Below are positions 17,603 to 26,352 of a stretch of DNA of 64,000 nucleotides, in pieces. This DNA is from Candidatus Vecturithrix granuli (lineage in GTDB: Bacteria > Moduliflexota > Moduliflexia > Moduliflexales > Moduliflexaceae): the NCBI GenBank assembly GCA_000739535.1, contig DF820463.1, positions 631,380 through 695,379 of the forward strand, written 5' to 3'. The translations under genes were made by a program, and so were the position numbers. The notes under the pieces are model-generated. The model saw only the letters and a program-made list of their open reading frames with translations, did not search any database and had not been told where the DNA came from. The stretch's first letter is position 1, and the number at the start of each line of letters is the position of its first letter.

Positions 17603-18375
17603 AAGTGTTTGAAAAGTATGCCCGATATTATGATCTCCTGTATCAGGATAAAGATTATGCGAAGGAAGTTGGATATATTCACCAATTGTTACAACGGTAT
17701 GCGCCAGGCAGCCAATCTGTTCTTGAATTAGGGTGTGGCACGGGGGTTCATGCGTGTTTTCTGGCCGAATTGGGGTATCGCATTCACGGAATTGATGCGA
17801 GTGAAGAAATGCTTCGTCAAGCCAGGGAACATGTTGTGCAACGGTTTCCGCAATGTGCATCACAGGTGACTTTTCAACAGGGCGATATTCGAAATATTCG
17901 ATTAGGCAAACAGTTTGATGCTATTCTTTCCCTGTTTCATGTGATCAGCTATCAGACCAGCAATGAAGATTTACGGGCTGTGTTTGAGGTGATACATCAT
18001 CATTTAAATCCAAGTGGTGTATGTATTTTTGATTTCTGGTATGGGCCGGCAGTATTGACCGACCGACCGGTTGTACGCGTGAAACGGTTGGAAAATGAAC
18101 AGAACCTTGTCACTCGCATAGCAGAACCTGTGATGTATCTGAATCAAAATCTTGTGGAAGTGAACTATGAAGTGTTGATAGAGGATAAAAAAACGCATCG
18201 CCTTGAAAAACTTTCCGAAACCCATAAGATGCGCTATTTATTTTATCCTGAATTGGAATATATGCTCCCCTATACCGGACTAAAGATCGCTGCTTCTCTG
18301 AAATGGATGGATCTACACGCCAATTTAGGAGAGGATTCCTGGTATGGAGTATTAGTTGTGCAAAAACAGGGGTAA
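17599..18375 (+). CDS. Class I SAM-dependent methyltransferase
   Basis: Soluble methyltransferase, 258 aa. SAM motif I is VLELGCGTGVHACFLAE at 41-57, motif II IDASEEML, and motif III FDAILSLFHVISYQTSNED. Starts at the ATG overlapping the aminotransferase stop (17599-17602); an upstream in-frame ATG at 17488 would read through unrelated coding sequence and is rejected. Probably methylates an amino or hydroxy group on the sugar formed by the two preceding enzymes (context inference). The cupin, aminotransferase and methyltransferase form one tightly coupled unit. Confidence 0.9.
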   Translation: MKVFEKYARYYDLLYQDKDYAKEVGYIHQLLQRYAPGSQSVLELGCGTGVHACFLAELGYRIHGIDASEEMLRQAREHVVQRFPQCASQVTFQQGDIRNIRLGKQFDAILSLFHVISYQTSNEDLRAVFEVIHHHLNPSGVCIFDFWYGPAVLTDRPVVRVKRLENEQNLVTRIAEPVMYLNQNLVEVNYEVLIEDKKTHRLEKLSETHKMRYLFYPELEYMLPYTGLKIAASLKWMDLHANLGEDSWYGVLVVQKQG

Positions 18376-18394
18376 CAACCCTTGATGAAACTGT

Positions 18395-19669
18395 ATGGGA
18401 GACATCGCTATCTCGGTCGAGAATTTAGGCAAACGCTATCGGATCGGTCATGCTGCTAAACGACCGGAAAATTTGCGGGAAGCGTTTTACTCATTGATCG
18501 CCGCACCGTTTCAGTATCTCCATTCTCGTCTGCGTGAGCCGTCGGGAGACGAGCTTTTCTGGGCATTGAAGGATGTTTCCTTTGAAGTCAAACATGGCGA
18601 AGTACTCGGGATTATCGGGCGAAATGGTGCTGGAAAAAGCACGTTGCTCAAGATTTTGTCTCGCATTACCGAGCCAACAACAGGCTGTGCAAAGGTATAT
18701 GGTCGGGTCGGGTCGTTGTTGGAAGTTGGGACTGGCTTTCATCCCGAATTGACCGGACGTGAGAATATTTACTTGAATGGCACGATCCTCGGCATGAAAC
18801 GCACCGAGATTGACAAAAAATTTGATGAGATAGTTGATTTTTCCGGTATTGAAAAATTTCTGGACACCCCAGTTAAACGTTATTCAAGTGGCATGTATGT
18901 TCGTTTGGCGTTTGCGGTGGCGGCGCACTTAGAACCGGAGATTTTGTTGGTAGATGAAGTATTAGCTGTAGGGGATGCGGAGTTTCAAAAGAGATGTCTA
19001 TGCAAAATGGATACAATAGCCCAGGAAGGGCGTACTGTTTTGTTTGTAAGCCATGCGATGCAGACAATTCAAGCATTATGTTCCAAAGGAATTGTGTTAC
19101 ATGACGGAACTATCATTTTTCATGGAACTTCTGATGAAGCGATTGAAGAGCATTTAACGCTTGCAGCATCCAACCTCCAAAAGAGAAACTCTCTTGAAAA
19201 CCGGCAAGATCGGCGTGGAACCCAGATCGTTCGCCTTGTGAATGTTCGTTTTATTGACGGCAATACCAGGCAGGAAAGAGAATTTCTTATTTCAGGGAAA
19301 CCGGTTCTTATAGAAATTAGTTATACTTCTTCTCATCCCCAAGAAGTTAAACATTTTGATATTGGTATCGCTTTTTATACTACAATGCAAAGTTTTCTAT
19401 TTGCTTGTCGAAGTTCATCTGTCGGGGTAGATTTTAGTCAACTACAACATGAGGGGAAATTGTATTGTTGGGTACCAAAATGGCCTTTAAACAAAGGTTC
19501 TTATACATACAACCTCTATTCCGAAGCCAATGGTGGTGTTTCTTGCGATTGGATTCAGAATGCTGGTAGAATTGATGTAGAAGCAGGAGATTTTTATAAT
19601 ACAGGCAAACTCCCGGCAAGTAGTATGCAAGGAGTTTTCATTGATTATACTTGGCAGGAAGGTCTTTAG
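18395..19669 (+). CDS. wzt: ABC polysaccharide exporter ATPase with carbohydrate-binding C-domain (Wzt type)
   Basis: ATPase partner of the permease at 11096. Walker A GRNGAGKS at 75-82, signature RYSSGMYVRLAFAVAAHL, Walker B EILLVDEVLAVGD and switch histidine in LFVSHAM. A C-terminal extension (about 265-424) is beta-rich, like the Wzt C-domain that recognises the terminal modification of the exported glycan in E. coli O8/O9a. This suggests the polymer carries a chain-end signal, and the methyltransferases and sulfotransferases nearby are candidates for making it. Long N-terminal segment before the P-loop as in Wzt/TagH. A diverged stub of another allele lies at 15874. Confidence 0.93.
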   Translation: MGDIAISVENLGKRYRIGHAAKRPENLREAFYSLIAAPFQYLHSRLREPSGDELFWALKDVSFEVKHGEVLGIIGRNGAGKSTLLKILSRITEPTTGCAKVYGRVGSLLEVGTGFHPELTGRENIYLNGTILGMKRTEIDKKFDEIVDFSGIEKFLDTPVKRYSSGMYVRLAFAVAAHLEPEILLVDEVLAVGDAEFQKRCLCKMDTIAQEGRTVLFVSHAMQTIQALCSKGIVLHDGTIIFHGTSDEAIEEHLTLAASNLQKRNSLENRQDRRGTQIVRLVNVRFIDGNTRQEREFLISGKPVLIEISYTSSHPQEVKHFDIGIAFYTTMQSFLFACRSSSVGVDFSQLQHEGKLYCWVPKWPLNKGSYTYNLYSEANGGVSCDWIQNAGRIDVEAGDFYNTGKLPASSMQGVFIDYTWQEGL

Positions 19670-19710
19670 ACTGCACACGTTATCCATAAGACCTTCTCTC
19701 AATCATTGAA

Positions 19711-21390
19711 ATGCTGGCAGGAAAAAATATCAGGTTATTTATAATTTCTACAGGACGTTCTGGCTCTCAAAGCATTGCTCAAATGTTAAATCAACATCCT
19801 GAGATTCTCTGTAAGCATGAGAGTTATCCTGAGTTGATCCGTATTTCCACTGAATTTGCTCATAGGATCAAGTCATGGGAAACAATCAAACATGAGCTTC
19901 TCCAATTATTTGAAATAAGCCCGATAAACAAAGTATCCATCGTTGGCGAATCAGATCAAAAATTAGGTAATTTAATCCCGATATTAAATGAGATCTTTCC
20001 TGATTGTAAATTTATCTGGTTGTTAAGAAAAGGGACGGATGTGGTGGCGTCAACGTTTGCAAGAGGATGGTTCTCAGAGTATGAACAGCATATTTGTGAT
20101 TTACAGACACAGGATATTGGATATCAGTGGATCTTACATAGATTGAAGGGAAATCTCTGTGGAGCCATGTCTGCAACAGAGTGGGATTGCCTCTCAGATT
20201 TTGAAAAAAATTGTTGGTATTGGACATATTGGAATACCGTTATATATGACAATTTGCACCTGATAGATCAGAATAGATGGAAATTAGTCAAATTAGAGCA
20301 AATTGAATCTTCAATCGATGACATTCTTGAGTTTCTGCATGTAGAAAAAATGCCCTTAACAGTCTCATATAAAAATCGCGCAAAACAGGTTCCCGGGTGG
20401 AAACACTATCACTTACCGGTTTACTGGTCTCAATGGGGAAATACACGTCGAACGGCCTTCAATAAATGGTGTGGAGATTTGATGAATCAACATTATGAAG
20501 AATGGGAAAGAGATAGCAAGGCTCAATGTTCCACCAAGGAAAGCGAGGTGGAAGATAATCTGCGTTTTTCCCCGAATACATTGATGCCTCAGCCTAAATT
20601 ACTGCGCATGTATCAGAAAATAAAACAGTATCGACCATTCTTGTTTTTTAAGCATTGGATAAAATATTGGATATCATCTTGTTTTAATACTTTTGGGTAT
20701 GAACTCCGAAAAAAGTATATTGATGGCGCTGGCTATATTGATGCTGATGAAACGGTCAAAACAGCTCAAACAAAGGGACAATGTGTACGAGATTATGTAG
20801 AAACCATCTGGGATCAGAAAGGCCGTACACAACAAATCGTCAAAGAAATGAAAAATGCAGGGAGTTTGATTCCCTGTCATCGTGTGTGTGAAATAGGTCC
20901 GGGCACAGGGCGGTATCTTGAACTCATTATACAACAGGTACAGCCTGCGCAGTACGATATTTATGAAATTGCCGATGATTGGGCTGCCTGGTTAGAACGG
21001 ACATATAGCCCGGTGGTAGTACGTCAACCTACGGATGGACATACCTTGCAGCATACTCCGAATGAGTGCTGTGGTTTAGTTCACGCTCATGGCGTGTTCG
21101 TATGTCTTCCTCTTGTATATGCTTTTGAGTACTTTAGAGACATGATCAGGGTATGTCATTACGGAGGGTATGTCGTGTTCGATTTTTATCCGGAAAGCGC
21201 GATTGACAATCATGCGATTGAAATGTGGCTTGCTTCCCATAGATATTATCCGGTCATTCTGCCTCGAGTAGCAGTGATTGACTATTTTAGCAAACACAAT
21301 TTTGTCCTAATTCATGAATTTTCTACCAAGCATGGCCATAGTTTTTCACATTATGTCATATTCCGCAAACAAGGTGAGGCAAACCGATGA
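19711..21390 (+). CDS. Sulfotransferase fused to a SAM methyltransferase
   Basis: Two-domain protein of 559 aa. The N-terminal half is a PAPS sulfotransferase: STGRSGSQS at 13-21 (5'-phosphosulfate loop) and RKGTDVVAS at 106-114 (3'-phosphate loop). After a linker (about 275-345), the C-terminal half is a class I methyltransferase with RVCEIGPGTGRYLELI at 391-406. It should both sulfate and methylate a glycan, possibly on the same residue; the order and acceptor are unknown. The stop overlaps the next gene's ATG by 4 nt. I know of no well-described enzyme with this exact pairing. Confidence 0.87.
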   Translation: MLAGKNIRLFIISTGRSGSQSIAQMLNQHPEILCKHESYPELIRISTEFAHRIKSWETIKHELLQLFEISPINKVSIVGESDQKLGNLIPILNEIFPDCKFIWLLRKGTDVVASTFARGWFSEYEQHICDLQTQDIGYQWILHRLKGNLCGAMSATEWDCLSDFEKNCWYWTYWNTVIYDNLHLIDQNRWKLVKLEQIESSIDDILEFLHVEKMPLTVSYKNRAKQVPGWKHYHLPVYWSQWGNTRRTAFNKWCGDLMNQHYEEWERDSKAQCSTKESEVEDNLRFSPNTLMPQPKLLRMYQKIKQYRPFLFFKHWIKYWISSCFNTFGYELRKKYIDGAGYIDADETVKTAQTKGQCVRDYVETIWDQKGRTQQIVKEMKNAGSLIPCHRVCEIGPGTGRYLELIIQQVQPAQYDIYEIADDWAAWLERTYSPVVVRQPTDGHTLQHTPNECCGLVHAHGVFVCLPLVYAFEYFRDMIRVCHYGGYVVFDFYPESAIDNHAIEMWLASHRYYPVILPRVAVIDYFSKHNFVLIHEFSTKHGHSFSHYVIFRKQGEANR

Positions 21391-22250
21391 GTCTTGTCTC
21401 GATAATCATCCCGACTTTTAATCGCGGCAATGCCATACACAACGCGATCCAAAGCATTATACATCAAACATACGAGGATGTTGAAATCATCATTGTTGAT
21501 GATGGTTCTACAGATGATACCAAAACTGTTGTTGCGGCTTTTTCCCAAAAAGATCAACGAATTCATTATGTCCAAAGTACGACTAATAGGGGAGCACAGG
21601 CGGCACGCAATATGGGGATTCGCGCTGCGCGTGGCGAATGGATCGCGTTTCTTGATTCAGATGATCGATGGCTGCCCAACAGTCTCCAGAAACGCCTTGA
21701 AGTTGCATTAAAAGCGGGGGTTAACGTTGTTCATTCGGAGTGCTGGGTGCTCCGAAATCATGAAGAGAAAGAATATTTTGGTATTCCACCTTTAGAAGGG
21801 AATATTTATCGCGAACTCCTTCAACAGCCAGGCCCCCTGTTTCCAAGCCTCCTGATTGCCAAAAAAGCCCTTCAACAGATTGGCGATTTAGATGAACATC
21901 TTCTGGCATATCAAGAATGGGATACAGCTATTCGACTTGCGAAACGGGAGGCATTTTGTTTTGTCCCCCTCCCGACCTTTATTTATGATTGTCGAGGAAA
22001 AGATAGGATCTCCGCCAATGCGCTCCGTGACGCCAGGGGTTATCAACAAGTTGTGCGCAAATATCGCCTGCCGATACTCTATCATGCTGGCCTTCTGGCA
22101 TTAGCCGAACATTATCAGACCACCTCGACATTGTTTTACGCAGCAGGAGAAGTTACTCTTGCGCAATCGGAGATGAAACGAGCTTCTTTATATAGAACAT
22201 TAAAACAGCTCTTGTCCAAACTTCCGGTATTAAGCCATGTGAAACACTGA
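21387..22250 (+). CDS. Family 2 glycosyltransferase
   Basis: GT-A fold inverting glycosyltransferase. VSIIIPTFNRGNAI near the start, VDDGSTD at 38-43 region, and the metal-binding LDSDD at 89-93 followed by W. An FxEWDTAIRLAKR-like stretch (YQEWDTAIRLAKR) stands where the acceptor-side ED motif is usual. Length 287 aa. Translationally coupled to the upstream fusion gene (ATGA). Donor and acceptor cannot be assigned. Confidence 0.92.
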   Translation: MSLVSIIIPTFNRGNAIHNAIQSIIHQTYEDVEIIIVDDGSTDDTKTVVAAFSQKDQRIHYVQSTTNRGAQAARNMGIRAARGEWIAFLDSDDRWLPNSLQKRLEVALKAGVNVVHSECWVLRNHEEKEYFGIPPLEGNIYRELLQQPGPLFPSLLIAKKALQQIGDLDEHLLAYQEWDTAIRLAKREAFCFVPLPTFIYDCRGKDRISANALRDARGYQQVVRKYRLPILYHAGLLALAEHYQTTSTLFYAAGEVTLAQSEMKRASLYRTLKQLLSKLPVLSHVKH

Positions 22251-22270
22251 ACAGATCGGAGAATATTCTC

Positions 22271-23296
22271 ATGACGCTCCTCAAAAAATTCCAGCATTCC
22301 TGGCAAACAGATGGTTTGCTGATGACAGGCAGACGGTGTTATCAGTATTTAAAAGTGCATTTCTTCATTCGGAAGTCTTCTGAAAATACAAGAAAGGCGG
22401 ATCAATTGCGCTCTCCCTGGGGATTTCATCGCCCTTTCAACACACAGACACTTACTCCACATGCATTGAAAATGGCTCAAACCTATAGAGGGGGGCCCCA
22501 TCCACCAACTGTTTTTTTACATGGAGTGACTCCTCGTTCAGGAACAGGCTATGTGAGTCACCTTATCGGCCTTCATCCTGATATCCATAAACATCCCCAG
22601 GACATTTGGGAAGTTCCTTTTCTCAAGCATAGCGATGATCTCATCGCTTTTCGTGATCATTTTTTTGACACGTACCCGTATAATCGAGGAAAAATTGGCG
22701 ATGATGATTTTTTCGTCCTGTTTGGTTCGGCGTTTATTGGATATATGTATGCTCTAACGAATCCACAACAGCGACTTCTGTTAACGGAACCAGGCGTTGA
22801 ATTTCTTCAATATTTCTATCGTTTTTTTCCCCATGAACAACTCTTGTTGTTGATGCGTGATGGACGGGATGTAGTCGAATCGCACATCAAAACCTGGTCC
22901 AATGGTTCCTTTGCAGATTATTGCTCTTATTGGGCCCAGAGTGCGCGTTTGATGCTCCAGTTCTATGAAGCTTCTAAAAATACGCCGTACCAGTGTTGGA
23001 TGGGGAAATACGAGGAGGCGTTTTTTCAGCCGGAAGATTTTGTGAAACGAATTTGTACATATCTGGGGTTGGAACCTTCGAAATATCCCTATGAACGAAT
23101 TGCCGATATTCCTGTCATCGGTTCATCTACCTTTCAAGAAGTACAAAAGGGAAATTGGGTATCAAAACCCAGGCATGAAAACTTTAAACCGATTGGGCGG
23201 TGGCAGCAATGGTCGGAAGTGCAAAAGGATATCTTCAAAAAAATCGCTGGTCAAACGCTTATCGAAGCAGCGTATTGTCATAACCTGGATTGGTAA
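22271..23296 (+). CDS. Sulfotransferase family protein
   Basis: PAPS-dependent sulfotransferase-like protein, 341 aa. The 5'-phosphosulfate loop is TPRSGTGYVSHLIGLHP (from residue 87) and the 3'-phosphate site LLLMRDGRDVVESHIKTW. The N-terminal 80 residues are basic and not conserved. With the fusion gene at 19711 this gives two sulfotransferase domains in the locus, so the glycan is probably sulfated, provided the cell makes PAPS; no PAPS synthesis genes are in the window. Confidence 0.87.
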   Translation: MTLLKKFQHSWQTDGLLMTGRRCYQYLKVHFFIRKSSENTRKADQLRSPWGFHRPFNTQTLTPHALKMAQTYRGGPHPPTVFLHGVTPRSGTGYVSHLIGLHPDIHKHPQDIWEVPFLKHSDDLIAFRDHFFDTYPYNRGKIGDDDFFVLFGSAFIGYMYALTNPQQRLLLTEPGVEFLQYFYRFFPHEQLLLLMRDGRDVVESHIKTWSNGSFADYCSYWAQSARLMLQFYEASKNTPYQCWMGKYEEAFFQPEDFVKRICTYLGLEPSKYPYERIADIPVIGSSTFQEVQKGNWVSKPRHENFKPIGRWQQWSEVQKDIFKKIAGQTLIEAAYCHNLDW

Positions 23297-23308
23297 AAGG
23301 GGAATACT

Positions 23309-25261
23309 TTGAACGAGAAAAAAAAAGAAGCTACTTCAGAACCAACGCCCCTCGGCACAGTGGCTCTGGTGGTCCCGCTAGTTCACACGGGTATTGTGCA
23401 ATCGGTTCTAAATACCGCGAAATTCCTTGCAATAAAAGGATATGCGGTTGATTTATTCACATTTTTTGATCCACGTTTCCCACTCCCCAGATTTGATGAT
23501 CAGAAAATTGCTGTACATATTATCCGGTGTCCAATCACAGCGACCCTTATCTCTACTCAATGTCTTTTCTACCGTTATACCCGCTATATTCAAATCTTTC
23601 TCCTTACCCTTGAATTTGCAGTGTATGAGTGGTTTCGACCACATACTTACGTTTTCATGATCGGTTTTGAACCGGAAGGGAGCATCATGGCCGGAATCCT
23701 GAGCAGATTGTGGGGCGTTCCGTATGTGTATCACTCCTTAGAAATTTATGAATTCAATCCGACGGCGTCTCGATTTCAGCGATTTTTGAAATATTTAGAA
23801 AACTGGTTTACGCAACGTGCCATCTTTTGTTTAATTCAGGATGAAAACCGGGCAGCGATTTTCGCCCAGGAAAATCATGTGCAACGTAATAACGTGCTGA
23901 TTGCCTATCATAGTCCGCTTGGACAGCAGGTATTTCCTGAAAAAAGCTCATATTTACGGGATCGCTTCCAAATCAGTCGTGATAAAATCATAGTGCTTGT
24001 TGTCGGATCGCTCATGATTGACCATTGCGTGGATCAAATTATCCGGTCGGTCGATTCCTGGCCAGAACAATTTGTGTTGGTTTTGCATGGCTGGTTTGGT
24101 ACGCCTGAAGATCAAGCTGTAATTTCCCCTGAAATTGAGCGCCGGAAACATCGTGTGTTTTTATCTACCGAAGTGCTTGAAGAAGAGCACAAATACGTCA
24201 TCTTTCAATCGGCGGATATTGGACTGATATTTTATAACCCAACAGATAAAAATTTAAAATTTGCTGCCGGATCATCAGGAAAATTATTCGATTTTATGCG
24301 AACCGGGATACCAGTGATTGCGAACAATTTGCCAGGGATGCAGAGATTGGTTGAAGACTCCGGCTGTGGCAAAATAGTAGAAACAGCAGAGCGGATTGGA
24401 CAGACCCTGCCACACATTCTCACGCATTATGCATATTATCGGGAACATCTCTTGCAATCCTATCCCCAATATGAATTTGGGACATGTTATGCAATCGTCT
24501 TAGACCAAATTACTGCTAAAATCGGAGATTTTTCAGGGCATAATAGACGTCTATGCTATGAGAAGGTTTCTCTTCATAAAATCATGGAAATTTTTCGTAC
24601 GTTTTTAAGAAAATCGAAAATTGCTGTCGCACGTATGCGTATGACAATAGGTGTTGCTCCACTGAGTTATTTATGGGCACATGATCGCGGTTTCCCGATT
24701 CACCGGTATTATGTGGAAATGTTTCTCAAAACATGGGCGGCTGATATTCGCGGTCATTGCCTGGAGTTTCAGGAAGATTCTTACACATCGCGTTTTGGCG
24801 GGAAGGCAGTACAGAAGCTCGACATTCTCCATCAAGATGCACAAAATCCTCGTGCGACTCTGGTTGCCGATTTGACCCAACCCAACACCTTACCATCAGC
24901 GACCTTCGATTGCATCATCTGCACACATGTGTTGCACGTAATTTTTGAGGTAGAAAAGGCATTGACTGAAATGTATCGGATTCTGAAACCTGAAGGGGTA
25001 CTGCTGGTAGCTGTGCCTCAAGTGAGCATGTGTGACCCTGACTGGCATGAATTGTGGCGTTTTACCCCGGAAGGCTTACAACGACTTCTGGAAAATGTTT
25101 TTGGGGAGGGGAATGTTCTTGTATGCGGATATGGGAACTCTCTCCTGGCGGCGGGCGAAATTCGAGGTCTTAGTGCTTATGAGTTTAGCCAGAAAGAGAT
25201 CACTGTCAACGATCCACGGTTTGCGGTAGAAGTGTGCGGCCGCGCAACTAAACATATATAG
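23309..25261 (+). CDS. Family 4-like glycosyltransferase fused to a SAM methyltransferase
   Basis: Two-domain protein of 650 aa. Residues about 15-405 are a GT-B glycosyltransferase with the donor-side pattern QSADIGLIFYNP...SSGKLFDFMRTGIPVIANN. Residues about 455-650 are a methyltransferase: SATFDCIICTHVLHVIFEVEKAL and MYRILKPEGVLLVAVPQ are clear, while motif I is atypical (CLEFQEDSYTSRFG). It starts at TTG 23309, with AAAGGGG at 23296-23302 as ribosome site. The domains may glycosylate and then cap the chain, but this is inference. Confidence 0.86.
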   Translation: MNEKKKEATSEPTPLGTVALVVPLVHTGIVQSVLNTAKFLAIKGYAVDLFTFFDPRFPLPRFDDQKIAVHIIRCPITATLISTQCLFYRYTRYIQIFLLTLEFAVYEWFRPHTYVFMIGFEPEGSIMAGILSRLWGVPYVYHSLEIYEFNPTASRFQRFLKYLENWFTQRAIFCLIQDENRAAIFAQENHVQRNNVLIAYHSPLGQQVFPEKSSYLRDRFQISRDKIIVLVVGSLMIDHCVDQIIRSVDSWPEQFVLVLHGWFGTPEDQAVISPEIERRKHRVFLSTEVLEEEHKYVIFQSADIGLIFYNPTDKNLKFAAGSSGKLFDFMRTGIPVIANNLPGMQRLVEDSGCGKIVETAERIGQTLPHILTHYAYYREHLLQSYPQYEFGTCYAIVLDQITAKIGDFSGHNRRLCYEKVSLHKIMEIFRTFLRKSKIAVARMRMTIGVAPLSYLWAHDRGFPIHRYYVEMFLKTWAADIRGHCLEFQEDSYTSRFGGKAVQKLDILHQDAQNPRATLVADLTQPNTLPSATFDCIICTHVLHVIFEVEKALTEMYRILKPEGVLLVAVPQVSMCDPDWHELWRFTPEGLQRLLENVFGEGNVLVCGYGNSLLAAGEIRGLSAYEFSQKEITVNDPRFAVEVCGRATKHI

Positions 25262-25302
25262 CTTTATTCCCTAAAATAACCAGGTATCTTTTCTGAAGAA
25301 CG

Positions 25303-26352
25303 ATGAAGATTTTCAGACACATCAAACAACGGGTTTACCAGTGGCGGCAACGTTTTCAACCAAATGGTATGATCTTGCTTTATCACAGGATTACAGAACT
25401 TCAATGTGATCCACAACTGTTAAGCGTCTCTCCCCAGCATTTTGAAGACCATCTGCAAATTATTACGCAATTCTATCGCCCACATCATCTTACCAATATC
25501 ACCCAATGCCTTTCTCTCGGGCATGTGCTTCCTCGTCGTTCTGTTATTATTACCTTTGACGATGGTTACGCTGACAATTTACATCATGCTAAACCCCTGT
25601 TAGAGCAGTACCAAATCCCGGCAACAATGTTTGTAAGCTCGGGAGAAACAGATCGTTCCAGAGAATTCTGGTGGGATGCCCTGGAATATATCTTGCTGCA
25701 TCCCCATCATCTTCCGGAACATCTTGAGTTAACGATACAAGGCAGCGCAAATTCCTGGTCTCTTGGCGACGCTGTTCGATATCCCCAGGACAGCTATCAA
25801 TGCTACCGTGATTGGAATGTTCTACATTCAGACACGCCAACGCTGCGCCATCAACTCTACCGATCTTTGTGTTCGATTTTTCGCTGTCTCCCAGTTAACG
25901 AACGCACAGCACACCTGGAAGCATTATTTCAGTGGGCAGGGCTTGAACCAACTGCCCGTTTGACCCACTGCCGCTTGACGCCAACAGAGATTCCATTGCT
26001 TGTCACCGGGGGCCTGATTACAATTGGCGCGCATACTGCTCATCATCTGGTTCTTTCGACACTCTCGCCTGAACAGCAGCGCCAGGAAATTTGGCAAAAT
26101 AAGCAACAATTAGAACTCTTGAGCGGCCAATCCGTTGAAGCTTTTGCTTATCCCTACGGCACCCCCGGTGATTATAATCAAGATTCTATCACGATACTTC
26201 AAGAACTCGGTTTCAAAGCTGTCTGTTCTAATTTTCCGGGTCTTCTGACCGAGAAAATAGATCGGTTTCAATTACCGCGCTTCATCGTTCGCAATTGGCC
26301 CAGAGATCAATTTGCGCACCAATTGCAAACCTGGTTTAAGGGGGAACAGTGA
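25303..26352 (+). CDS. Polysaccharide deacetylase (NodB/CE4 family)
   Basis: Metal-dependent deacetylase acting on N- or O-acetyl groups of sugars. ITFDDGYADN at 83-92 supplies the catalytic base and metal aspartate, GAHTAHH the histidine pair (H-x3-H), and FAYPYGTPGDY the third motif. No signal peptide is evident, so a cytoplasmic substrate (lipid-linked or nucleotide-linked sugar) is suggested. Length 349 aa. Its end overlaps the next gene's GTG start by 4 nt. Confidence 0.92.
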   Translation: MKIFRHIKQRVYQWRQRFQPNGMILLYHRITELQCDPQLLSVSPQHFEDHLQIITQFYRPHHLTNITQCLSLGHVLPRRSVIITFDDGYADNLHHAKPLLEQYQIPATMFVSSGETDRSREFWWDALEYILLHPHHLPEHLELTIQGSANSWSLGDAVRYPQDSYQCYRDWNVLHSDTPTLRHQLYRSLCSIFRCLPVNERTAHLEALFQWAGLEPTARLTHCRLTPTEIPLLVTGGLITIGAHTAHHLVLSTLSPEQQRQEIWQNKQQLELLSGQSVEAFAYPYGTPGDYNQDSITILQELGFKAVCSNFPGLLTEKIDRFQLPRFIVRNWPRDQFAHQLQTWFKGEQ

